DNA of 64,000 nucleotides from Rostratula benghalensis (lineage: Eukaryota; Chordata; Aves; Charadriiformes; Rostratulidae), in contig VXAI01000162.1 in assembly GCA_013399305.1 (NCBI GenBank), positions 1,311,221-1,375,220 of the forward strand. The letters are read 5' to 3'. The position numbers and the translations under genes were made by a program. The notes beneath the pieces were generated by a model. That model did no database searches. It saw only the letters and a list, made by a program, of their open reading frames with translations, and had not been told where the DNA came from. This document shows positions 52,174 to 63,700 of the stretch, in pieces. The stretch's first letter is position 1. Each line of letters starts with the position of its first letter.

Positions 52174-53254
52174 TTCCTCCTTGTCCTGCCCATGCAGGAA
52201 TTTTGACAGGAAGAGGGAGGACAAGCGCTGCACACACACAACTGCTGTTTCTCTGCCGTGTACACAGTGTCAGAGCATCATCACTCGGTCAGTGGGGAAA
52301 AGGGGAGGGAAGAAAAAGGAATGACAATGTGGGAGAGGGAATACAGTAAGGGAAAAAGCAATGTCAGGTGGGACCAGGCTGTGTACGCTGGCCCAGAACC
52401 AAGACTCACACTGCAGTTAATGTGACACTACAGCAGTGTCGGCACCTAATAATTTCAGTCTAATTTGAATGCATCTTGAATGATGATAGTGTCACGATAT
52501 TGCTCTATGGCTCCTCTCTGATAAGTGAGCCTCCAAGTTGATGGGCTTTTATCTCTTCTGGTGGCCTTTTCCACTTCATCCTGGGCCTGACATCTCTTTC
52601 TGTATGCTTTTGACAAAATATCACACTTTTCTAAAGTACTCATAAAAAGCACTGCAATATATCCTTTAAAACTGTAACTTTGGATTTTACTATCAAATAC
52701 TTAGAAACAGAGTATTTTTCTTTCTGCCTACGCAGAGACTGAATTCACCTTGCAGGAATTTTCTTCACTTCCCCCATTCAGTTCTTTGCAGATGCTCATT
52801 TACAGGAGGGAATTTATGGTTTTGTCCCTTGCTTTCCTCTCCTAGGGTGGCATGAATTGGCTGGGTCAAGGACTGCCCTTCTTGTTTCATCCTCATTCTT
52901 CTCTGCCTGATGCTTCCTTCTCTCTCCTTTAAATGATGTATTCCTTCTTGTTCTAGCTCTTCAGCTCAAGTATTTATGTGTGCAACAAATAATTAATGAC
53001 AAAAAAAAAAAAAGTATTTACGGGGCTCACTCCAAACTTGGGGTTACAGAGAGTAATACCGCCGAAGAGTATCTTTTTTGACCTCTTGCTAGCAGGCAAT
53101 TTGTAATTTTGGGGCTAGGATTTGGTGGATTCGTGGAGAGGAGGAAGTTTTCGGGGCTGTGGGTGCTTTTTCTTCCTTCTGCCAGCAAACAGCGATCCAC
53201 GCCAGGATTTGCTTTCTGCTGCTGTATTTCGGCGATGCAATGTGTAGCACGTTT

Positions 53255-53257
<3 letters not shown>

Positions 53258-53285
<28 letters not shown>

Positions 53286-53325
53286 GTTGTGGTTGTGTGG
53301 TGTGTGTGTGCGTGTTCGTGTGTGC
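53258..53325. repeat. (TG)n microsatellite, interrupted
   Basis: A pure TG run of about 28 bases (53258-53285) is followed by TTGTGG interruptions and a shorter TG tract. It encodes the CVCVCV-type strings seen in translation. Confidence 0.95.
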
Positions 53326-53448
53326 GGCTCTCCCTCGCCGTGTCTGCCTCCAGGATTTCTCCCTGCCTGGCTCCGGAGGCTGCTCCAGCTCTGCGCGGAG
53401 CAGAGGTTTCCCCGGATCCCGTAAATACAGGCACACGCAGCCAGTGCA

Positions 53449-53484
53449 CCACACGCATGCACACACACACACCCCCTCACACGC

Positions 53485-53529
<45 letters not shown>
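53449..53529. repeat. (CA)n microsatellite, interrupted
   Basis: CA tracts with CG and CCCCT interruptions end in a pure (CA)20 run at 53490-53529. It is the reverse complement of the TG tract about 200 bases to the left. Confidence 0.95.
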
Positions 53530-53533
<4 letters not shown>

Positions 53534-53743
53534 GGCACGCACAGAGCCGCTGTCCAGTCCATCCCCACGCCGGCTGCTTCTTTTCCCACCACCTCCAGCC
53601 TCGCAGAGGCGGCGGGCGCAGCTCCGCGGCGGATCGCGCTGCCGCCGGCCCGGGACTCCGCTCGCAGGCAACGCGCCCGCGGTTCCAATCTTCACAGTCT
53701 ACAGCCAGATTTTTACCGCCCCCTCCTCTTTTTTTTTTTTTTT

Positions 53744-54443
53744 NNNNNNNNNNNNNNNNNNNNNNNNNNNNNNNNNNNNNNNNNNNNNNNNNNNNNNNNN
53801 NNNNNNNNNNNNNNNNNNNNNNNNNNNNNNNNNNNNNNNNNNNNNNNNNNNNNNNNNNNNNNNNNNNNNNNNNNNNNNNNNNNNNNNNNNNNNNNNNNNN
53901 NNNNNNNNNNNNNNNNNNNNNNNNNNNNNNNNNNNNNNNNNNNNNNNNNNNNNNNNNNNNNNNNNNNNNNNNNNNNNNNNNNNNNNNNNNNNNNNNNNNN
54001 NNNNNNNNNNNNNNNNNNNNNNNNNNNNNNNNNNNNNNNNNNNNNNNNNNNNNNNNNNNNNNNNNNNNNNNNNNNNNNNNNNNNNNNNNNNNNNNNNNNN
54101 NNNNNNNNNNNNNNNNNNNNNNNNNNNNNNNNNNNNNNNNNNNNNNNNNNNNNNNNNNNNNNNNNNNNNNNNNNNNNNNNNNNNNNNNNNNNNNNNNNNN
54201 NNNNNNNNNNNNNNNNNNNNNNNNNNNNNNNNNNNNNNNNNNNNNNNNNNNNNNNNNNNNNNNNNNNNNNNNNNNNNNNNNNNNNNNNNNNNNNNNNNNN
54301 NNNNNNNNNNNNNNNNNNNNNNNNNNNNNNNNNNNNNNNNNNNNNNNNNNNNNNNNNNNNNNNNNNNNNNNNNNNNNNNNNNNNNNNNNNNNNNNNNNNN
54401 NNNNNNNNNNNNNNNNNNNNNNNNNNNNNNNNNNNNNNNNNNN
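53744..54443. other. Assembly gap of 700 N
   Basis: Exactly 700 undetermined bases are bordered by 15 T on the left (53729-53743) and 18 A on the right (54444-54461). The real length and content are unknown. Any long frame crossing it is an artefact. Confidence 0.99.
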
Positions 54444-54836
54444 AAAAAAAAAAAAAAAAAAGCAAAGCGGGCGAGCTTCAGCCGCGGTTCTGTTCGCCCG
54501 CAGAAACTTCTTGAGAGTTGGAGCCCGGCTGCGAGAGGCAGCAAGCAGTTCCGCAGTGGCTGCCGCCCCCGCTCTGCCACCCTGTGCGGGGGAATAACTT
54601 TACCCTTTGCCAGCAGGGACAGGGGGACAGGGCGGAGGAGGAGGATGGGGAAGGAAGTTCTGCCCCCCTGCCTACACCTCTACCCTCCCCGGTTCCGACC
54701 CCCGGCCGCGGGGCGCAGACCAGCCGCGCACCCCCTGGCCGGGCAGCTCGATCCTGGGAGGCGCGGCGGGGCACCTCCGTTACAGCCCAAACGGAGCAGA
54801 GGAGGCAGGGGCTGCGGGGGAGAGACACCCCCCCGC

Positions 54837-54868
54837 CACACACACACACACACACACAAACACACACC
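54837..54868. repeat. (CA)n microsatellite
   Basis: A CA run with one AAA interruption lies at the right end of the first CpG island. Confidence 0.95.
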
Positions 54869-57800
54869 GCTCCGCCGCCCCAGACACCGGGCAGCCTGTT
54901 AGTGAGCTCTTCCTTCTGCTGAAACATGCCTACAACAGGTTATTTCTCAGTCTGCCCGCGAGAGTTGGTTTTTTTTTTTTTTTTTCCTTGTGATTTTATT
55001 TTCCTGCTTCGGCTTACAACCTTATCCATATTGCGTCTTTGGGACTGAATGAATAAAAATATGTCCCGGGCAGATAATCCTTTAGCAATGAGAGAGCACG
55101 ACAAGAAGAGAGAAATGATATAGAAAGACATGAGCTTTGGCTGCTTAAATTGGACTGCTCAAGCCCTGGGGAAAGGTTTCTGCTTTGCCACTGGCACTTT
55201 GCTGTTAGGTTCTGGTGTTTGTAGAGTGAATTAGATGCCCCTCGGTTTGCTTGTTTCCTTTTTAAAGTTGGGAGCAGTAGATTTATCTTCCTTGAGGTGA
55301 AATAAAGCCACAGTTATTCACTGAGCAGTATTTAGCACTTTCTATGAGGAATGATAAATGTGGAAAATCTCAGGACAGCAAGGATGTAGTTCGCAAAAAT
55401 ACAGGGAAGGTTTTTCCACGTTACCAATGCAGAACAGATCAGACCTCTGCATAGCCACGTTGCTTCCTTCAGGCAACATAGGTCTGACCCACTGACGTGC
55501 TTTAAGGATAAGGCAGGAGAGTAAAGGGCCTGTGCATGTAACAGGCAGGCTCACCAAATCTCTGGTCTTTCTGTTTTATTTTTTAATTTTTTACATTTTT
55601 TTAATATATATTTCTCTTCTGGTTGCTCATCAGTTATATGAAATCATGAAATCTTTCCTGTGAGCCACAGATCCTTTGAATATGCAGTCATGCTTTCCCT
55701 TCACATACTGTTATTCCATCTGCTTTGAGACAGGGTGGTAGGATATGCCCTGCCCCAGTTAAAAAAAAAAAAAAAAAAGAAACAAAAGAAAAAAGAAAAG
55801 TACTTTGTGGTGAATTTTAGATTTCTAGTAACTTTGAGTAAACACTTGTTGCTTTCAGCTCACAGAGAAGTTTTATTATCTTATTCTTTTTCTTTTTTAA
55901 TGTACACTGTAAAGTTGCCATGCATTTTTTAAGGAAGCTCCGCATTTGCAACTTTCTGCTGACATGTATCAGGACAGAGAGACTCCTGATGGCTAAATGT
56001 TCAATAGTATTTAAATCCAAAGTTACTTTCAGTTTCCTGCCAGGCTTCATAAGTAATACCTACTTTTATGGTTAAGTTAGTATATGATTTATGCAGAGGT
56101 GAGTTATTTTTTTCTGAGCTTCCTATTGCCAGTTGTTTGTTTTATTTGTGGTTTATCTGCCTTGTTACCAGTTGAGGTATCAAAGTTTGAGCAGTTCTGT
56201 GTGTAGCTGTTCAAGCCGCTCAGTTACTGGAAGACCTCAGATTGCTTTCTGGTGCATTTTGGGCTATGTTCTGCTCGTATGGTGCCAAGAGGCTGTGTAT
56301 TAACTGTTCATGCAGCGTGGACTCTTCTTAATGTGAAAGCTATGTATTTGCAAGCTGGTGCAATGTTGGAAGTTTTATTAAAGAAATCAGCGTACAGGTT
56401 TCAGAGTAGTCAGGTTTGGTGGGGGGTTTTTTCATTCTGTCTTTTTCCACCACACTGTCTGGGTTAAGGAAGCAATTTGTTACTGTTATGAATGAAGTGT
56501 AGCCTGTCAAATGCCTCATGTTTTAAGGAGTTCAAAGAACTTTAATTACATTCATATTTCTGAACAAACATTGCGTTTTTGAAAGATTTTGCATCAATGG
56601 GTTGATAATATGATGGAAAATAGTAAAACGCAGTATGGTTTATGTGTTCTGACTTAACAGTGGTTGTATGTTTTCATTTGTCACTTGTTTAAAAGCTGCT
56701 TTCTAGCTAGGACTGTTGAAACCTGATAAAGTGAAGAGGTGGTATGTACGTACTGATGCAAAGTGTACATGTCCTGATGCAAAGAGCTCAAGAATCTGTT
56801 TCCATAGCCTCTCTAAATTAAACAGAGGTACCTTCCTGCTAAATGGAGGTGTCAAGTCAGAACTGCTAGATAACTTCTGTAAAATTATTTCTGCTGGCAC
56901 TCACTTTTGAATGGAGAAGGTAGAAAATACAGATTGAAAACTCGGTTTGGTTTTGCACTGTAAGGCAAGGTTTTCCTACAGATTTTTGTTGCATGTGAAA
57001 TGTGTTGAAGTAATAATGGGATTACAGTTGTCTGCTATGCTTTTACAACGATGCTAAATTGCTTAGTGTAATTGTATAGTTCTTATAATCAAGCTGCTCT
57101 TCCTAATGTCTGATCACCAAATTCTAATGCTGTGACCTACATCAGAGTACAGTAAATAAAGTTGGCTTCCACCAGAAGTTGTCAAAGTCAGTCCTCAGGA
57201 AAAGAACTTCGGGAATGGGGGAAGGAAGGAAAATTGAAGTATGCACAAATACACTGCTGTGGGCCTGGTTCTATGCATCAGTCATATGCAGGGTGTGTAG
57301 CGATAGCTTGTGGTGTGTGCTGGACTATCCTTGTAAAATCTTCCCTCTCGTAAGGCTGCTATGGAGTATCCTGCACATGAAGAAGAGTTGAACTCTCAGA
57401 CTCACTGTGCCATGCCCCAGCACTCATGAGCACCGAGTGGAGCTCCTGAGGACTTTGCAGGAAATGTTTTGCTGTAGAAAAACCTGTCACTTGAAAATCA
57501 ATACCAAAGAGAAAAGTCACAGCATATAGCACATAGCTGTTAGCATTACTTGTTTAACCCCAACCATGATTTCAATAATTTACAACATCTTAGGGGAAGC
57601 CATGAAAATAGAACACCGAAGTTAAAGGTGGAATGTGTCCTTGCCTCGAAGTTTTCTGAGTAGGAGTGTATGTCTGACTGCTTGAAAGTAATGGTTGTGT
57701 CTGATTTGTGTCTTTCCTCTTCCAGCTGATTTATCTGATTTATGGATTTTCAAGGGTGTGGATTTTTTGTGGGTTGTGGTTTTGTTTGTGTTTGGCTTTT

Positions 57801-58140
57801 TTTTTTTTTTAATAGATGCTGAATAATACTATATTTAGAGAAAGACTAGAAATGTTCTGGTAAAGCATCCAACTGTCAAGATGTTGAATTCTAAATACTG
57901 TGTAAGATTTCGTGAGCTTTGCTCTCCTGTGCAGATGATGAACGAGGTGAGATTCTAGCAACACAGAGACAGCATAGTGAACGTAACTGAAATGAAAGCA
58001 GAAGCAAACCCTTCATTTTGAAGGTCAGGAGTCACTTGAAATTGTGCTTTGATGAATGGGCTTCATACTAGCATAATACAGAGGTGTTGACTGAAAAAAG
58101 CTAGCAAACGTAACACAGTTGCTTGTAGTTCTAAAGTGGT

Positions 58141-58177
58141 AATAATAATAATAACAACAACAACAGCAATAATAAAA
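58141..58177. repeat. (AAT)n/(AAC)n trinucleotide repeat
   Basis: Consecutive AAT units change into AAC units and then CAGCAATAAT. Confidence 0.9.
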
Positions 58178-58763
58178 CCCCCTCAACAGTCACTCATGCA
58201 ATTGAGCTATTAGTCCATATCAGATGTTCCCAAGAACAAGTATCCCAAGACACTCCTTCTGAATGTTTTGCTTTCTTTTAAGTAGCTTTAAAATGTAATG
58301 ATAGATTGATAGGAGAGCAGCGGAAAAATCCTCCTGACTGAGTCTGTATCAAAGCACTTGCTAACGTTTTCTTTTACTGTTTCTCTGCTGCTGTCACAGA
58401 GAGTTGTGTGAAGAAAGTGCCTGTAGACCAGGTGGCAAAGGGGGATTCACAGGCCCCTTGTGCGTTTGGTTGTCTCAGGAGTGTGAAGTAGGAGTAGTCT
58501 TACTGAAATCAACAATACAATTGATGCAAATAAGTGAAATTTCAACAGGACCATTACAGATTAGTTCACTTCTCAGTGATGACAATGAAGATGGATGTGG
58601 AGTTTTGTGAAAACTTTGCAATTCTCTTCCTTGGGCACTGTAGTAACACTACCCTCCACCCTGTGTACGCCTGCTCCTCACCTCACTTTAGAATTTCAAT
58701 AACTGGAGCATTAAGAGACTCTCTGGTCACCTTCCCTTACAGCCTCCTTAATTTTCCCATTGT

Positions 58764-58780
58764 GAGTGCACGGTGCACTC
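58764..58780. repeat. 17-base palindrome
   Basis: The arms GAGTGCAC and GTGCACTC are perfect reverse complements around a single G. It could be a site for a dimeric protein. Function is unknown. Confidence 0.5.
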
Positions 58781-60119
58781 TAATAAATCTGTCCCTGTCT
58801 TTAGCTAGGAAGGTGTACAGCTTTTTTTATGACCTGGCTTTGCTATCACTTTTGTACATATTTATTGGTTTGTATGTGACTGATGCCATTAAGGGGAATA
58901 GAACTGACGTATGCACATCTAAACCTAAAGGCGCTCTTTGAAAGATCAGGGCCTTTGAGAAGAAATAGCATGTTTTTAATGCTTATAAATAATTCATTTT
59001 TTACTGAGAATTTTAAATCTCAGCATCTGGAGTTTCCTGATGTGACTTTGTGGTAGAGTATCTTGGACAGACGGACTTTAAATAGAAAAGGCGATCCTTT
59101 AATAGTTAGTGTACTGATGAATTTCAGTGGATTGTACTCTAATCATATTTTTTTTCTTTCTGTCATCAGTCTGATTTTTTTTTAATTGAAAAACATGCCT
59201 AAAGCTGCAATATTTTCTACGCTTCTAGGTGTTAATGTGTTAAACTGGTCTAATTCTGTATTGGTACTTATTTCATCATATGCTATTGTGAAATACTCCT
59301 GAGATTAGGTGGTGTTCAGACACCAGAGAGGTCAAGCACTATGTTAAAAGCTCAGGCCATTCTTTTTATATTACTGCAATAAAGAATATATTCATTTCAT
59401 TTATATTACCACTTGGCTCTCATAAAAGGTCAGTTTCAGCTGAATGTACAATTACTTTCAAATGGCAAATCTTATAACAAGTGATCAACAATAAAAGCTT
59501 TTTCTGGGTAATTTGTCTTTAAAATTATCACCTGCCATTTCTTTTGAATGACTTGAGCATCTTGCAGTATCACTTGGCAATCTCTGTCTTATTCCCCACG
59601 ATACACATAAGAAAACTATGCATACTAATCTTCCTTTTTGCTTAGTAAAGTAAAAATGCGTAATTACATTAAAGTTTCTAGTTGAAATAACAAGCTTGGT
59701 GCTTAAAACTCCATTACGGTATCAAAGTATCAGCACTCCCATTACTAGTAGAATGAAATTACGTTTTCAATGAACTATGACTGTATGCTCCCCTTCATAC
59801 CTGGTTAATGGGTGCTATCTCCCTGGGAAGGAAACCCTCATTGTGTGGTTTTGACTTTTCATACTACCAGGCGTAATTATTCTAGCAGCTTAAATAAGTG
59901 TAAAAGCATTAACACTTCTGCCCAAATTCCTAAGAACAGTATATAAAGGTTAGTGTTTAAAGACGGAATAGTTATTATGCTAAACAGAGAGAACACATTG
60001 CAGGATGCAAAAGGCATTCAAAATGCACTTGCAGATGGCAGGAAAACAAATGCCTGCTAAAATTCTTACCACTTTGTTCTTCAGTATGTAAAAATAATCT
60101 AATACCTACTGAAGCTAAG

Positions 60120-60720
60120 GTTTGCTTCCTTCACTGCTCGTAGCTACAGAGCTCCTCCACCAAGGAAGCCTCCCTAACGAGAAATTTTTTTTAGCTCTCC
60201 TGACAGGAGGCCGTCTCAAAGACCACCAGCTCTCTCCGATCAGCTTCGCTCGGTTAACGCCCCCTTTTCCTTCCAGCGACCCGAAACAAGGCAACTTTAT
60301 TCCCTCGAGCGACTGCAAAACCCCCGCGACCGACGGCGTTGTTTGGCGGTTGCCGCCTCATCTCCCCGCGCTCCGCGGGGGCGGCGGCGACGCGGGACCC
60401 TCCGCTGCGCCCGGCGGAGCCGCTCTCCCGGGCAGCCGAGTGGCGGGTTATTCGTTCGTAGTGCCGGGATATACATAGCCCCCGGGGAAGGCGGGGAATT
60501 GTCGTCCGGCCAGCCCGCTGTAGAACCAGCGGTGCCCGGGAGGAGGCTCCACGGCGCAGCGTTAACCCCGGGATGGAGACGGGACGCGCCGGCCGCCGGC
60601 CTGGCCCCCTGGATGTATTTGGGACAAGGAGCCGCTCAAAAAGAAGGTAGCGATGGGGGCTGATAGTCCGACCGCAAACAACGAATTACTCTCCCAGCTC
60701 GCCCAGCCTGCGAGGTCTAT
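60120..60720. promoter_or_regulatory. Second CpG island, possible promoter or first exon
   Basis: This is a compact GC-rich, CpG-dense block (densest at about 60310-60610) in AT-rich surroundings, with GGGGGCGGCGGCG SP1-type words. An ATG at 60573 opens 24 codons plus two bases up to a splice-donor-like AAGAAG|GTAGCG at 60647; without splicing it stops at once (TAG 60648-60650). A second frame reads MYLGQGAAQKEG across the same site. Either could be a short coding first exon of a plus-strand gene. I recognise neither peptide. It may be an alternative promoter of the gene linked to the island 6 kb to the left. Confidence 0.6.
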
Positions 60721-63700
60721 CACCTTGAGCTTCTAATGGCCTTTTAACTGCATCTCCAGCTGAGCAGCAGATGGTAAAGGGTACCGAGAACCCCCGAGCT
60801 GGGTTTTGGGTTTGTTTTTTTTTTTTTCCTCCTGAAAGAAGCACTTCTACAGATGCTCAGCTAACAGCAAAGCCTCGAACCTGCTCGCTGATCTGTTGGG
60901 TTTAAAATAGCAGGGAAGATCTCCAAAAATACGTGGAACTCTCGTCTGCTTTTAGCAAGTGCCTTATAGGGTTGTTACATTAAATTAGGTACGCTTGCAG
61001 AATAACAGTCATACCTGTGCACGTACACGTGTGTGCACGCAGGGGTAAAATAATGGTTTTTACCTGAAATGGCCTCAAAGTCACCTCAAAATCATGGTTT
61101 TTTACCTGAAGTGGCCTCAAAGTCACATTGAAACACTGAAAACCCTTGAGAAGATGCACAGCACGAGGATAGGTGTTTGCAAATCAGGCTGAAACTTTGT
61201 TTTATGGGCCCCATCTGAAAAACACATGTGCAAACACACATGAGTGAAAACATATGCACAATAAAATCTACACAGGGCTCAGTTCATATATGTCAGAAAG
61301 ATCAAAAGCTAAGGCAGACGCACTAATCCTACTGTTTGGGGAGTCTAATTAGTTCAAGCCTGACGCTTGTCAAAGCAGTAGGTAATACAACCTGCTCTCT
61401 AAGTCAAAAGCTAGACCTCTCTGTAGGCAGAAGAAGATTCTTTGTCAGCCTCCGGAGCTGTAGGTCTTGTCCTGTCTATGATGGTAGCCACATATTTCTC
61501 TGGTATTTATGGCAGCTTCTCTCTAACTTACGTGTTGAGTTTCTAGCATACTAGAGACTATGGGGACACCTATCTGGCTTTTGTCTGAGTTTGTCTTGGA
61601 GAGAAGTCAATGCATGGGATGAAGCTGTTGCACATCTAGGGGTCAGACAGTAGCATGGTATAGTGTGAGGATGTGCGTGGACACTGCCATGGTTGTGAGA
61701 ACTATGTAAGTATGCAGAAGTGCTCCAGATTTGGCAAAATATAATCTGTGAATGCCTCACTACCATTCTCAAGTCATATGTCTGTGGCTGGCTTTTGAGT
61801 TATGGTATCCCTTATGACCCTGGAGTTTTCCTTTGAGAGCCCAGAAGCAGTACTTAATACAATACAGGAAACTAAAATTTACTTTCTTAAACAAAACTAT
61901 TTTTTTAAGAAGTGAAGCATAACATTAGGGAAAGGATCTTTATGTACAGTTATTCTACCAAATTCTGATGGTGCTGATTGATGGTTACAGCCAGGGAGGC
62001 TCCCATCAGGTCCTGTGTACAATCCCTCTAGGTTCTTTTCAGTTCAGGATCCAGTTTTCTGTCTCCAAGAAATGTATCTCTTTGAGCTGCTCTTCTCTAA
62101 ATTTCATTTCTCTGGTGATATCAGTAGAGGTAGCATTTTTGACAAAGTGTTGGTACTTATGGTTGGCATTTATCTTGAACAACCATTTCTCTTGCCCAGA
62201 AGATGGCACGTTGGTCTGTATTTTGGTTTTGGATAGTATTTTGTGAATGTAGCAATCTGTGGCTTTGGGATCCAAATATGCAGCCCTAGATATTACTCTA
62301 GAGGCAATGAGTCTAGCAAAAACCTGAGGAGAGAATAGAAGGTATGATGAATTGTTGGAGAAAGGACTGTTACTGGAAGGTGAATGAAGCATGAATGGGA
62401 GTACTTCCTCTCATTTCGTGAGCCACTTCACATTCATTGCATTCTTTGTTAAGAACCTTCATGCAGTTAAAGCCCTAGGAGAATGGCAAACGTCTGGCAA
62501 AGTGCTTTCCTGCAAGGATTTGGAAGAGTAGGATGCAAAGAAGGAGGGGTAGAGCAGAGACACTATGTTTCTTTTTCTTTTTTTTTTGTCTTTTCTTTTA
62601 TGCCCAGCAAAAGTTACTTGAGAGAGTATGTGGGAAAGTATACTTGAACTCAGGATGAGAATACAGGGTTTACCATTTGTTGGTGGCTTTCAGGTAGCTG
62701 TTTTAGAATTATCATGAAACTGCAAGAGGAAAACTGTCCATCTTATCTCACATGGCAGCAAAATGCAATGTGCCAGTAGCATACTACTCTTATGGTGTCA
62801 CTGAGAAGAAAGTACCAGCAGCTGAGCATTCTTGGGTACTGTCCCCTCTTTTGCACCTCACTTTCTAACTGCATCACCAAAATTTGAAAAGCCATACTAC
62901 CAAAGTCATCTGTTCTCCAAAGCCCAAGGAGCTGTACTTCAGCCTGGGATGAAGGATGAAGTGTGCTTCACTACCTTAGGGAAACTCTCTGCTTATTATC
63001 ATGGTGAGGCGTGATAGTTAATGTGGTCAGTTTAGTGAGTGTCTGCTGATTTTATTGCACATTGAAATTTGGGATTTATGAGGCAAATGGATCAGATTAT
63101 TAGACCACAGTTTTATATACTGCTATTTATTGTTGGTTTCATGTTCTCAATCTTTTCTACACCTGAGGGTACCCAATGCCAGCTATATGCAGCTTTGACA
63201 TATAAAAGAAAATTGTGCACCAAGTAGTGCTGAAATAGAAATTGTTAAAAGCAGTAGCAAGGTGCTTCTTTGCATGTCACTAGTATCAAGTCATCAGGCT
63301 TCGGAAGCTGTTGCAAAATTTTAAAAAGGCTTTTAATTTCTGAGAACCCTCATTTTTAAATGTGTGCTAGCCCCTAAGACGTTTAAACAATGCAGTAACA
63401 AACCAAAGGCAAGGGATGATGACACCTCACGTCCAGTGGATAAACCTGAAGTGTTTTCCATCATTTCTCTTAAACTGACATAATGTTTCACACAGAAAGG
63501 AGCTGTAAGTACAAACAGTGACTGCATTTTATTTAGTTACACAAAATTTATTCACAGTGTAAACACATAATATTTATTTCTTTGATGTTAGCTTTTTGGT
63601 TTTACAACTTTAACATATCAAATGATACTGTTCATGAGTGATTTATATTCCTTGGATGAAAATAGCTGTGTATCGTTTTGTCTGTCAGCATTACCTATGT

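Larger units (their letters stand above)
44521..53030. other. Repeat-poor non-coding DNA flanking the CpG island
   Basis: No gene is supported. A 14-base C run lies at 52160-52173 and A runs at about 50130-50142 and 53001-53013. No CR1 or LTR copy is recognisable in these 8.5 kb, in contrast with the left half of the window. Candidate regulatory segments at 47040-47400, 48120-48420 and 49740-50060 are listed separately. Confidence 0.5.
53031..54960. promoter_or_regulatory. CpG island, probable promoter, interrupted by an assembly gap
   Basis: CpG density and GC content rise sharply against tens of kilobases of AT-rich DNA. Examples are the GCAGAGGCGGCGGGCGCAGC and GATCGCGCTGCCGCCGGCCC stretches on the left of the gap and CCCCCGGCCGCGGGGCGCAG on the right. 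In vertebrates such islands usually mark promoters and first exons. The frames that appear open here run through N bases or CA/TG tracts and should not be taken as proteins. Direction of transcription, start site and gene identity are not visible. The first exon may lie in the 700 missing bases. Confidence 0.75.
54961..60119. other. Single-copy non-coding DNA between the two CpG islands
   Basis: No gene is supported. T runs lie at about 54969-54985 and 57799-57812, an A run at about 55760-55777, and a trinucleotide repeat at 58141-58177. A 135-codon plus-strand frame (58534-58941) opens with GTG and not ATG, and shows no domain I recognise. A strong acceptor-like site (pyrimidines then CACAG) ends at about 58400, but no convincing exon follows. 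Confidence 0.5.

Noticed and set aside
53699..54580. Minus-strand frame of 293 codons
   Set aside because: It consists largely of the N gap with its homopolymer borders, and there is no independent coding evidence.
53109..54902. Open frame of 597 codons across the CpG island
   Set aside because: About 230 codons are N and the rest is CA/TG tract or GC-rich sequence. The frame exists only because N bases hide stops.
58534..58941. 135-codon frame as a membrane protein gene
   Set aside because: It opens with GTG, has no recognisable domain or splice support, and such a length can arise by chance in 64 kb read in six frames.
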